Below are positions 1 through 5,453 of a DNA stretch of 8,269 nt, in pieces. The notes under the pieces are model-generated. The model did no database searches. It was not told where the DNA came from and saw only the letters and a program-made list of their open reading frames with translations. A program made the position numbers and the translations under genes. The DNA lies in contig JAUWSR010000164.1 in NCBI GenBank assembly GCA_030609975.1, positions 1 to 8,269 of the forward strand, in the 5' to 3' direction. How positions within the stretch are numbered: position 1 is the first letter of the stretch; each line of letters starts with the position of its first letter. The DNA comes from Acidobacteriota bacterium. Its GTDB lineage: Bacteria; Acidobacteriota; Aminicenantia; Aminicenantales; Aminicenantaceae.

Positions 1-1
1 G

Positions 2-202
2 GATGCCCGGCTCAAAGGTGTCAACAACGGACGTAAATATTTCTTTCTTTTCGAGGACGAGACCGGGCTGCTCGAAGGGGTGGGAGAGACTCGGTGCCTG
101 ACGTTCGGTATTCCCCCGGCTTGCCATTTGCGGGGGGAGGTTCGGAGGGATGGGAATAAGCGACCTAAAATCTTTAACTGCTCTTTTCTGAATAATTCAT
201 AG
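2..202 (+). CDS. C-terminal end of a DnaE-like DNA polymerase III alpha subunit (5' partial)
   Basis: An open frame enters from the left edge and ends at TAG (200-202), giving the last 66 residues of a protein. The stretch FFLFEDETGLLEG, then a short beta-rich segment ending in RPKIFNCSFL, resembles the nucleic-acid-binding OB-fold near the C-terminus of DnaE-type polymerase subunits, where the pattern is a hydrophobic run followed by LEDxTG and LE. If that is right, the full protein would be the catalytic subunit of a replicative or error-prone polymerase. The PHP, palm and fingers domains lie outside the window, so replicative and damage-tolerance versions cannot be told apart. The stop codon is the first base triplet of a 14-bp inverted repeat (200-213 with 304-317), so the original C-terminus may have been altered. 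Family assignment rests on one short domain; another OB-fold protein is possible. Confidence 0.5.
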   Translation, partial: DARLKGVNNGRKYFFLFEDETGLLEGVGETRCLTFGIPPACHLRGEVRRDGNKRPKIFNCSFLNNS

Positions 203-317
203 AAAATGGCGATATATTTTTTCCTGATGGTTAAAGCACTTTTTCCTGATCTCCATTTGAACATAAATAATTCCTGTTCTCCATAGGTTTGAATTGTATT
301 CTAATCGCCATTTTCTA
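200..317. repeat. 14-bp perfect inverted repeat bounding 118 bp
   Basis: TAGAAAATGGCGAT at 200-213 is exactly the reverse complement of 304-317, with a 90-base interior. The left arm begins at the stop codon of the upstream polymerase-like gene. The interior is AT-rich and holds no gene. The size and terminal symmetry resemble a very small non-autonomous element, but the flanks (ending ataattca on the left, starting cccttcgg on the right) show no target duplication. A long-range mRNA stem is an alternative reading. Confidence 0.55.
218..284. repeat. Short direct repeats of TTCCTG type
   Basis: TTTTTCCTGAT occurs at 218-228 and again at 240-250. A longer version, TTCCTGATCTCCAT at 243-256, recurs at 271-284 with one mismatch. 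Starts of the TTCCTG core are 22 and 28 bases apart. They lie inside the 14-bp inverted repeat. Possible protein-binding sites or slippage products; nothing in the sequence decides this. Confidence 0.45.
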
Positions 318-354
318 CCCTTCGGGCGAGCTGATATCAGTCATCTGCTGTGTT

Positions 355-396
355 GTAGTCCCTTCGCGGTATTATTAATACAGCTTCAGGGACTAC
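355..396. repeat. Nested imperfect hairpin
   Basis: GTAGTCCCT (355-363) pairs with AGGGACTAC (388-396). Inside, GTATT (369-373) pairs with AATAC (377-381), leaving a loop of three bases; GC at 366-367 can also pair with 383-384. This makes an almost continuous 42-nt stem-loop. No T-tract follows on either strand, so it is not a standard intrinsic terminator. It overlaps the decayed minus-strand frame, so the symmetry may be a product of element ends rather than of a functional RNA. Confidence 0.5.
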
Positions 397-441
397 GCCT
401 TGCATATGACTAATCTCAACTCGTGAATTGTCTAGTGTAGT

Positions 442-455
442 CCTGTGAAAACAGG
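442..455. repeat. Short GAAA-loop hairpin
   Basis: CCTGT (442-446) and ACAGG (451-455) form a five-pair stem closed by a GAAA tetraloop on the plus strand. No T-tract follows. It sits within the decayed frame, so it may have no function of its own. Confidence 0.35.
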
Positions 456-573
456 CTAAAACATTATCCAGAAACGAATCATTGAAATCTTATCATGGGT
501 GAATTACCCAAGGACAAAAGATAGAGAAAAATATGAGAATTTAAAATTGGATAAGATAAAATTTATGGGGAAA

Positions 574-602
574 TTGAGGTTTTTTGCAAAAAAACATAGA
601 AT
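574..602 (+). promoter_or_regulatory. Candidate sigma-70-type promoter for the peroxiredoxin gene
   Basis: TTGAGG (574-579) is followed after 17 bases by TAGAAT (597-602), matching 4 of 6 and 5 of 6 positions of the bacterial consensus. Transcription would start near 609, leaving a leader of about 25 bases containing the AGGAG ribosome binding site. The surrounding sequence is very AT-rich, so chance matches are likely. Confidence 0.35.
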
Positions 603-633
603 AAAGAAAAAACTGAGAAAAGGAGAGATGGAT

Positions 634-1092
634 ATGGCGATTCAAGTGGGAAATTCGGCTCCTGATTTTACTCTTAAAGACAACCGCGGCAATGATGCTA
701 AGCTGTCTGATTACAAAGGAAAGAAGGTATTGCTTTCCTTTCATCCGTTGGCCTGGACAGGAGTTTGTGCAGACCAGATGAAGGCTTTGGAGGAGAAGAA
801 GGACATCTTTGCCGGTCTGAATACAGTCGCGCTCGGCATAAGTGTCGATAGTGTCCCCTCCAAGAATGCCTGGGCCAAAGAATTGGGAATTGAGGAGACA
901 AAACTGCTTTCGGATTTTTGGCCTCATGGCGAAGTTGCCCAAAAGTATGATGTTTTTCTGACAGAGAAGGGTTTTTCCCAGCGGATAAATATCATTTTGG
1001 ATGAGGATGGAAAAGTCATTTGGGTGAAGAATTACGATATCCCGGTTCTCCCGGACATTGAAGAGGTTATCGCTTCTCTCCAGCTTAAATAA
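634..1092 (+). CDS. Peroxiredoxin, AhpC/TSA family, 1-Cys type
   Basis: This is a thiol peroxidase of 152 residues that would reduce hydrogen peroxide or organic hydroperoxides in the cytoplasm. The family's active-site pattern PxxxTxxC is present as PLAWTGVC, giving Pro38, Thr42 and the peroxidatic Cys45, and Arg117 in GFSQRINII fits the conserved arginine. APDFTLKD near the N-terminus is the usual thioredoxin-fold entry. There is no other cysteine, so no resolving cysteine exists within the chain; regeneration would need an external thiol. The open frame extends upstream to 499, but that part is lysine-rich and lacks family similarity. I chose ATG at 634 because AGGAG (621-625) lies 8 bases upstream; ATG at 628 would be only 2 bases away. 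The gene ends convergently with the lysA-like gene, overlapping it by 8 bp, with no terminator hairpin visible. Confidence 0.93.
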   Translation: MAIQVGNSAPDFTLKDNRGNDAKLSDYKGKKVLLSFHPLAWTGVCADQMKALEEKKDIFAGLNTVALGISVDSVPSKNAWAKELGIEETKLLSDFWPHGEVAQKYDVFLTEKGFSQRINIILDEDGKVIWVKNYDIPVLPDIEEVIASLQLK

Positions 1093-2329
1093 AAATCTCT
1101 TTTGGGATATCTCGGGTATTATATTGGGAGGCCATACTGCGGCAGTAAGCTCCAGCGTTGAGGAAAGCCAAGATATCACCGCGCTGGGGAACGGGAAGCA
1201 GGATCTTTTTCCCGAATATATCACCAGTCTCACAGAGATTGCCGGCTATCGTGATTTCTTGGATATCTTCTGATTTTACTCTGCTGGAGTGGACGATCTG
1301 GTGATAGGCATTGGCATAAACAGCCGGGCGGGGAGCGGAGTTGAAGGTGCCGGCATTTACGCAAGCGAAAAGGTTCCCATAGTTTTTTTTCAGATATTCC
1401 ACCCTGAATAAAAGAACGCCGGCATCGCCTACCAGATATTTGCCTGGTTCCAGAAAAAGGGACTTAAGCTTTAACTTGGACTGTGTGATTTTTTCATTTA
1501 TATACCGGATGTATTCTTGCACGGGAAATACTTCCTGTTCCTTTGAGTACTTAGGACCGAATCCTCCTCCAAAGTCTAAAAATTCCAGGCGAAGGCCATG
1601 GTCCTGCACTTCCCGTGCTGCCTCCACCATCTTATCCACCGCCAAGGCGACTGCGCTGTAATCACCCCCCGTCCAGCCTGATCCCAAATGCATGTGTAGT
1701 CCCACCGGATTGAAACCCATTTCTGAAGCTTTCGCCAGCACTGCGAGCGTGCGGTCCTTCTCGATCCCGAATTTAATCGGTGTCCCATCCGGAGCTGCTA
1801 CTCCGGCTGTGGTTGCTTTTGAGCAGAATCCCTTCCCAATCCCGGGATTGATGCGCAAGGATACCCGAAAGATTTTTTGCGGGAACCAATTTTCTCTGGC
1901 TTCCTGCATGAGTTCCAGCTGCTCTTCGGCATCTATGTTGATGATCACGCCGCTGTGGCAGAAGATCTTTTGGAAGTCCTCCACGCTCAAGCTTGTCCCC
2001 GTGAACATGATCTTGCTGGCAGGAAAACCTGCATTGCGTGCCAGGGCCACCTCCCCCGGTGAAACAGTATCGATCCGAGCGCCTTCGGCTTTTAATGTTT
2101 TTAGGATGCGGGGGTGAGAGTTTGCCTTCATGGCGTAGCAAATATATGTATCCAACGATGTGTTTTCCCGAAGGATCTTCGTCAGCATCCGAAAATTCGC
2201 TTGAATCTGTTCCCGGCTGTACACGAAGAGGGGAGTCCCATGTTTTTCTGCAAGCATGGCTGCAGGCTGCCCTCCCAAAAGGAGCGTGTTGCGCTTGACC
2301 TTCAGAAAATTATTTTCCCACCAATACAC
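1085..2329 (-). CDS. lysA: Diaminopimelate decarboxylase-family (fold-type III PLP) enzyme
   Basis: The 414-residue protein has the alanine-racemase-like barrel and C-terminal beta domain of group IV decarboxylases. The probable reaction is decarboxylation of meso-diaminopimelate to lysine. YAMKAN carries the PLP-binding Lys68, HLGSG (214-218) and GGGFG (254-258) line the cofactor site, CETGD holds Cys366 and Glu367, and NAGAY holds Tyr395. Length matches LysA (about 420). Two motifs depart from the usual: EPGR is EPGK (294-297), changing the residue that in relatives contacts the PLP phosphate, and the VDAGxNDLIRP motif reads VNAGTFNSAPRP (324-335). Substrate could therefore be a related amino acid. 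The start is GTG with AGGGAG (2336-2341) six bases upstream. It lies 12 bp after the DUF72 gene and is probably co-transcribed with it. Family is firm; exact substrate is not. Confidence 0.82.
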   Translation of the reverse strand: MYWWENNFLKVKRNTLLLGGQPAAMLAEKHGTPLFVYSREQIQANFRMLTKILRENTSLDTYICYAMKANSHPRILKTLKAEGARIDTVSPGEVALARNAGFPASKIMFTGTSLSVEDFQKIFCHSGVIINIDAEEQLELMQEARENWFPQKIFRVSLRINPGIGKGFCSKATTAGVAAPDGTPIKFGIEKDRTLAVLAKASEMGFNPVGLHMHLGSGWTGGDYSAVALAVDKMVEAAREVQDHGLRLEFLDFGGGFGPKYSKEQEVFPVQEYIRYINEKITQSKLKLKSLFLEPGKYLVGDAGVLLFRVEYLKKNYGNLFACVNAGTFNSAPRPAVYANAYHQIVHSSRVKSEDIQEITIAGNLCETGDIFGKKILLPVPQRGDILAFLNAGAYCRSMASQYNTRDIPKEIFI

Positions 2330-2341
2330 TTTTATCTCCCT

Positions 2342-3238
2342 CTATTCCTCTCCAAAAAGATCGAGCTGTCCTTTTTCCAACTTTTTGACGATCTCCCTGA
2401 GCAACGGATAACGCTTCAGAAGCTCTGTGGGAATATCAACCTTTTCTCCTGAAATTTTGTTTTTAATTTGGAGGGCGTTGGTTAAAGCCTGGCCTTGATA
2501 GTGGTTGTTGCTGATCACAAATACCTTTTTGCTCTTTTGTCCGAGTTCTTTGATGCGGCCCACCCATTCATCCAGCTCCTGGTTTGTGTAGAGGTAGTTG
2601 TAACGTGCATCCCTTCCCGCATCCTGTTTGAACCAATCGGTGTAGTTCCGTCCATGCAGGCGAACGTAGCTGAAGTCCGGGCGAGTGGTGAGTGCGCTGG
2701 GCTTAAGTGAATTGTTGATCAGAGGCTGGTCGATATTGCAGAATCCTACGTGGTGTTCTTTCAGGAGTTGGAAAAACATCCGATCATCCCAGGATCCATG
2801 TCTTACTTCCAGGGCGAGGGGATAATCTGCAAAGGATCCGAACAGCTGGACCAGGTATTCCATGTTTTGAGCCGTATTGTCGAATGACCAGGGAAACTGT
2901 AGAAGAATGGCTGCCAAGCGATCGTGTGCTCTCAGCGGTTCCAGGCCAAGCTTGAACTCATCCACATCCTTCTGTGAGTAAACTCTCTCCCCGTGTGTGA
3001 AAACCTGATGAAGCTTTACGGTAAAAAGAAAATCGGGGTGGGCTGCCACCCTCTTCACCCAAGACAGAGTGATCCTTAGAACCGGAGGGCGGTAAAATGT
3101 GCTGTTGACCTCAATGATATTGATGTATTCCGCTAAATAAACCAAGGCATGAAAATCAGAGGGTTTTGTGTCAGGATAAACCACCCCATCCCAGTCCTTG
3201 TAGCTCCACCCCGCAGTGCCGATATAATAATCTGTCAT
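2342..3238 (-). CDS. DUF72 / YecE-family protein
   Basis: A 298-residue member of the DUF72 family, which adopts a TIM-barrel fold and has no firmly established biochemical role. The family blocks are all present in order: GTAGWSYKDW (7-16), EVNSTFY (43-49), FTVKLHQVFTH (72-82), LLQFPWSF (112-119), ALEVRHGSW (142-150), YVRLHGRN (191-198) and SNNHYQGQALTNAL (243-256). The C-terminal tail after the barrel is basic and ends in GQLDLFGEE; QLDLF (291-295) equals the consensus for binding the DNA polymerase sliding clamp. The ribosome binding site is weak (AGG three bases before ATG), which fits translational coupling with the 69-aa ORF ending 9 bp upstream. It precedes the lysA-like gene in the same transcript. 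An intact, functional gene by motif content. Confidence 0.9.
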   Translation of the reverse strand: MTDYYIGTAGWSYKDWDGVVYPDTKPSDFHALVYLAEYINIIEVNSTFYRPPVLRITLSWVKRVAAHPDFLFTVKLHQVFTHGERVYSQKDVDEFKLGLEPLRAHDRLAAILLQFPWSFDNTAQNMEYLVQLFGSFADYPLALEVRHGSWDDRMFFQLLKEHHVGFCNIDQPLINNSLKPSALTTRPDFSYVRLHGRNYTDWFKQDAGRDARYNYLYTNQELDEWVGRIKELGQKSKKVFVISNNHYQGQALTNALQIKNKISGEKVDIPTELLKRYPLLREIVKKLEKGQLDLFGEE

Positions 3239-3247
3239 TAGCCTGAC

Positions 3248-3457
3248 TTATTCATGAAATTTGCCGACACTTTTATATATCTCCAATATTATCAACTTTA
3301 TAGCATCCTTTTCAGTGAAATCAAGACCCTCAATACAAAAATGCGTAGGAGGTCTCATTGTAGCAAGTTCAGCTCGTGAATAATCCAAGTTAGTTCTATT
3401 GTATTGAAATAGAAGAAAATGCCAAGAAAAAGGTTTGCCAGCCACATTTTTTTCCAT
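3248..3457 (-). CDS. Small ORF of unknown function, possibly a gene remnant
   Basis: Sixty-nine codons with no family I recognise. The composition is protein-like rather than random: a mixed N-terminal half, a LDYSRAELATMRPP segment, then a plausible amphipathic helix rich in Lys, Glu and Ile ending in GKFHE. The ATG has no ribosome binding site, and the frame is open a few codons further upstream, so the original start may be lost. The middle segment matches a decayed minus-strand frame at 403-444 residue for residue, which supports past or present coding. It ends 9 bp before the DUF72 gene in the same direction. Its start codon overlaps the candidate promoter of the divergent lipoprotein gene. 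It could be a small functional gene, a leader ORF or the 3' remnant of a larger gene. Confidence 0.4.
   Translation of the reverse strand: MEKNVAGKPFSWHFLLFQYNRTNLDYSRAELATMRPPTHFCIEGLDFTEKDAIKLIILEIYKSVGKFHE
3297..3324 (-). promoter_or_regulatory. Candidate promoter for the DUF72-lysA-like operon
   Basis: On the minus strand TTGATT (3319-3324) is followed after 16 bases by TATAAA (3297-3302), 4 of 6 and 5 of 6 consensus matches. Transcription would begin near 3290, about 50 bases before the DUF72 start. It lies inside the 69-aa ORF, which would then not be part of this transcript. Confidence 0.3.
3394..3414. repeat. 7-bp stem hairpin inside the 69-aa ORF
   Basis: TTCTATT (3394-3400) pairs with AATAGAA (3408-3414) around a 7-base loop. 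It sits next to the segment shared with 403-444, which also has a hairpin (442-455) beside it at the matching place. No T-tract follows. Confidence 0.3.
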
Positions 3458-3463
3458 TATTAT
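3435..3463 (+). promoter_or_regulatory. Sigma-70-type promoter for the substrate-binding lipoprotein
   Basis: TTGCCA (3435-3440) and TATTAT (3458-3463) are separated by exactly 17 bases and each match 5 of 6 consensus positions. This is the best promoter in the window. Transcription would start near 3470, giving a leader of about 20 bases with the GGGAAG ribosome binding site. The -10 element abuts the start codon of the divergent 69-aa ORF. Confidence 0.6.
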
Positions 3464-3489
3464 GTTTACGATTTGGGAAGATACACTTT

Positions 3490-4479
3490 ATGAGGAAATC
3501 TTTAGTCTTTATTCTTGTCCTATCTTTTCTGTGCTGTGGATCTCAAGAAGAGCCTCCCGGTGATTATATTATCGCCATTTTGCAGATGAACGATGCTCCA
3601 ACCTTAAATGCCGCATACGATGGTTTTTATCAAGCGCTGCAAGATAATGGCTTCGTGGATGGCGAAAATATCCGCATGCTCTTTCGGAATGGGAACGGCG
3701 AGCTGCTTGAAATCCAAAAAATCGCGGAAGAATTTATGTCCCGACAAGTGGATCTGATCATCGCCTTATCAACTCCCAGCTTACAGGCTGCCCTTCATGT
3801 TACACGAGAGATTCCGATCGTATTTTGCTCTGTTGCCAATCCATATCTAGCTGGTGCAGGGGCTACAGCCAATGATCATCTGAGCAATGTCACGGGTGTA
3901 TCCTCTGAGGGGCCTATCAAGCAGAGTTTGGCTCTCGTTAAGGAAATAATTCCCCACGCCAAAAGGATCGGAACTCTATGGACACCCTCTGAGCTAAACT
4001 CAAATTATTATCTGGAGAGAACCCGGACGGAAGCTGCCAGGTTGGGCTTGGAAGTAATTGCTGTCCCTATCGCCAACTCCAGCGAAGTCCTGCTCTCATC
4101 CCAATTTCTGATCAATAAAAAAATAGACGCTATCGTCCAGATCTCGGATAACACCATCAACAATTCTTTCGAAGCTCTGGGACAGGTGGCGGCTGAAAAT
4201 GCTGTTCCGCTGTTCGGAGGCTTCTTGTTTTCGACGGAACTCGGCGCCTGTGCTGCCCAGGGATGGGATTTTTTCGAAATGGGCTACAAAGCCGGTTTGA
4301 TCGCCTTGCAGATCAAAAAGGGAGAGAGTCCGGAGAAGATATCCTTTCAGTACATGGACAAGGTTTTGCTCCATGTCAATCTTGATGATGCCAAGCGTCA
4401 AGGGGTGGTCTTCCCGGAAGATGTCCTGGAACGAGCGGACAAGATCCTCACGGATCAGGACAAAAAATCTGACACATGA
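3490..4479 (+). CDS. ABC-type transport substrate-binding lipoprotein (ABC_sub_bind / TrpX-like family)
   Basis: The 329-residue protein has a positively charged start (MRK), a hydrophobic segment to residue 14 and Cys15-Cys16, followed by a charged linker. This is a lipoprotein signal, although neither cysteine has a classic L-A/S-G/A lipobox before it. The mature part matches the ABC_sub_bind family: an N-terminal AILQMNDAPTLNAAYDGF strand-helix, LIIALSTPSLQAAL (89-102), IPIVFCSVANP (108-118), VTGVSS (134-139), RIGTLWTP (159-166), IVQISDNTI (215-223) and VPLFGG (239-244). Such proteins bind small ligands outside the membrane; tryptophan is known for TrpX, but the ligand here is open. No permease or ATPase gene is adjacent, so this is an orphan that may serve a distant transporter or a sensor. 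The ribosome binding site GGGAAG lies 9 bases before ATG. It converges on thiD with 26 bp between stops. Confidence 0.85.
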   Translation: MRKSLVFILVLSFLCCGSQEEPPGDYIIAILQMNDAPTLNAAYDGFYQALQDNGFVDGENIRMLFRNGNGELLEIQKIAEEFMSRQVDLIIALSTPSLQAALHVTREIPIVFCSVANPYLAGAGATANDHLSNVTGVSSEGPIKQSLALVKEIIPHAKRIGTLWTPSELNSNYYLERTRTEAARLGLEVIAVPIANSSEVLLSSQFLINKKIDAIVQISDNTINNSFEALGQVAAENAVPLFGGFLFSTELGACAAQGWDFFEMGYKAGLIALQIKKGESPEKISFQYMDKVLLHVNLDDAKRQGVVFPEDVLERADKILTDQDKKSDT

Positions 4480-4505
4480 GACCCAGCATGAAAATTTATG
4501 GGCTG

Positions 4506-5270
4506 TTAAGCGAAGATTCTTTGTCCTTTACCAACTGCGCGAGAAGCTTTTATAAGAGTGTGCGTGAAGTCGACCGCTTTCTGACAAGCTTCCGCCAGCG
4601 AGTGCCCCTTTGCCAAGAAGCTGAGGATCGCGCTTGATAGACAACATCCGGTGCCATGCACATCATGAGTTAGTTTTGGATTCTTATAGGTATGAATTTG
4701 CTCCCCATCAAAGAGGAGGTCTGTAACATGAGCGGTAAGATGCCCACCTTTAACCAGGACGGGTAGCCTGAAGTCGCAAAAGATCTGCTTTGCAGCCTGC
4801 TCCATTCCGAATAGATCATTTACATCTTTTCCTGTGATCATTGAAGCTTCAGCCAAGTTAGGTGTGAGCAGAGATGCCCTTCCCTGAATACTCTGCATAA
4901 ATTTAGGAATAGCCTTCTCTGGGAACAGCCAGGTTCCCGAGCTTGCATTAAACACAGGATCGATCACTATGGGAACTGATGGATTTTCATCGAGAATCCG
5001 TTCCAGTATGTTTAAATTCTCCTGGAATCCCAGCATCCCCACCTTGATCCCTTGTATGTCCACATCCCGGCTGAGTGTGAGGTATTGATCCCAAATAAGA
5101 TCTGGATCTAGCTGCTGAACACGTGCCACTTCTTGCGTATTTTGAACTGTGTGTGCGGTAATAACCGCCATACCCTGGTATCTCAATTTCTGGAATATTC
5201 TCAGGTCGAGCAGGATACCTGCCCCCCCGGTGGGATCAAATCCGGCAATGGATAGAAGTACTTTGCTCAT
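4506..5270 (-). CDS. thiD: Hydroxymethylpyrimidine / phosphomethylpyrimidine kinase
   Basis: This 254-residue ribokinase-fold enzyme would phosphorylate hydroxymethylpyrimidine and its monophosphate, supplying the pyrimidine half of thiamine diphosphate. Family motifs are in order: SIAGFDPTGGAGI (7-19), TAHTVQNT (38-45), GIKVGML (74-80), VIDPV (102-106), LLTPNLAEASMITG (134-147), VLVKGGH (171-177) and the anion-hole and catalytic HGTGCCLSSAI (205-215). The length is normal for single-domain ThiD. The frame is open another 74 codons upstream, but that part does not resemble the family and overlaps acylphosphatase. ATG at 5270 is chosen because AGGAG (5275-5279) is correctly spaced. No other thiamine gene is nearby, and I see no TPP riboswitch motif upstream, so pyrimidine salvage is possible. 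Confidence 0.92.
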   Translation of the reverse strand: MSKVLLSIAGFDPTGGAGILLDLRIFQKLRYQGMAVITAHTVQNTQEVARVQQLDPDLIWDQYLTLSRDVDIQGIKVGMLGFQENLNILERILDENPSVPIVIDPVFNASSGTWLFPEKAIPKFMQSIQGRASLLTPNLAEASMITGKDVNDLFGMEQAAKQIFCDFRLPVLVKGGHLTAHVTDLLFDGEQIHTYKNPKLTHDVHGTGCCLSSAILSFLAKGHSLAEACQKAVDFTHTLIKASRAVGKGQRIFA

Positions 5271-5316
5271 GGTTCTCCTATTATTGTAAAACGTTAACTC
5301 CCAAGACTCAACAGCC

Positions 5317-5383
5317 ATTCGAATATATTCAAGAATTGTATCGACTATTCGGGAAGAGTTTCGACTAAACTCTCTGAATATAT
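5317..5383. repeat. Palindromes and direct repeats in the thiD-acylphosphatase divergent region
   Basis: ATTCGAAT (5317-5324) and GAATATATTC (5321-5330) are overlapping perfect palindromes. GAATATAT recurs at 5376-5383. TCGACTA occurs at 5341-5347 and 5361-5367. AGAGTTT (5355-5361) pairs with AAACTCT (5367-5373) around a 5-base loop. The 183-bp gap between divergent starts is the natural place for a regulator, so these could be operator sites, though the gap is AT-rich and such matches arise easily. Confidence 0.4.
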
Positions 5384-5453
5384 AGAAGTAGATCCATATA
5401 GCTTCCAGGCTGTACGATACTTTTAGACTGTGATAACATGTTTGGTACAAAAA

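Larger units (their letters stand above)
340..489 (-). pseudogene. Decayed minus-strand reading frame related to the 69-aa ORF at 3248-3457
   Basis: Fifty codons are open on the minus strand between TAA (490-492) and TGA (337-339), with no start codon or ribosome binding site at the upstream end. In the middle, the peptide RTTLDNSRVEISHM (codons at 403-444) aligns without gaps to RTNLDYSRAELATM in the ORF at 3248-3457. Eight of 14 residues are identical and three more are conservative. At DNA level 27 of 42 bases match, with several differences that are synonymous (agg/aga, gac/gat, gag/gaa, cta/ttg), as expected for diverged coding sequence. The same frame continues past the TGA with another stop at 304-306. 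I do not recognise the family. It is most likely a fragment of a gene or element present in two degraded copies. Confidence 0.4.
203..573. other. Gene-poor, repeat-rich intergenic region
   Basis: No intact gene is supported here. The region holds a 14-bp inverted repeat (200-213/304-317) and three copies of a TTCCTG-type direct repeat (221, 243, 271). It also has a 10-bp palindrome CTGATATCAG (331-340), a long nested hairpin (355-396), a short GAAA-loop hairpin (442-455) and a tgggt/accca hairpin (496-510). On the minus strand, 340-489 is a 50-codon open stretch whose peptide resembles part of the 69-aa ORF at 3248-3457. A 26-codon plus-strand ORF (206-286) has no ribosome binding site and I do not call it. 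The mix of hairpins and a broken reading frame suggests remnants of an inserted element or decayed gene, but no transposase or target-site duplication is visible. Confidence 0.6.

Noticed and set aside
206..286. 26-codon plus-strand ORF inside the inverted repeat
   Set aside because: No ribosome binding site, too short to judge, and its start overlaps the repeat arm.
203..498. CRISPR array or CRISPR-like repeats in the left gap
   Set aside because: The direct repeats are 11-14 bases at uneven 22- and 28-base steps, with no uniform spacers and no cas gene.
499..633. N-terminal extension of the peroxiredoxin from a GTG at 499
   Set aside because: The extra residues are lysine-rich and unlike the family. 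ATG at 634 has AGGAG eight bases upstream and gives the standard family start.
541..1233. 230-codon minus-strand ORF opposite the peroxiredoxin
   Set aside because: It is the antisense shadow of a gene with clear family motifs and also overlaps the end of the lysA-like gene.
3569..3582. ATCGCCATTTT inside the lipoprotein gene matching an arm of the 14-bp repeat at 304-317
   Set aside because: The 11-base match lies in conserved coding sequence (IIAILQ) and has no partner arm; it is best explained by chance.
5283..5311. TTGAGT-17-TACAAT promoter-like pair on the minus strand before thiD
   Set aside because: Transcription would begin at or inside the ribosome binding site, only a few bases from the start codon, so it is an unlikely promoter.
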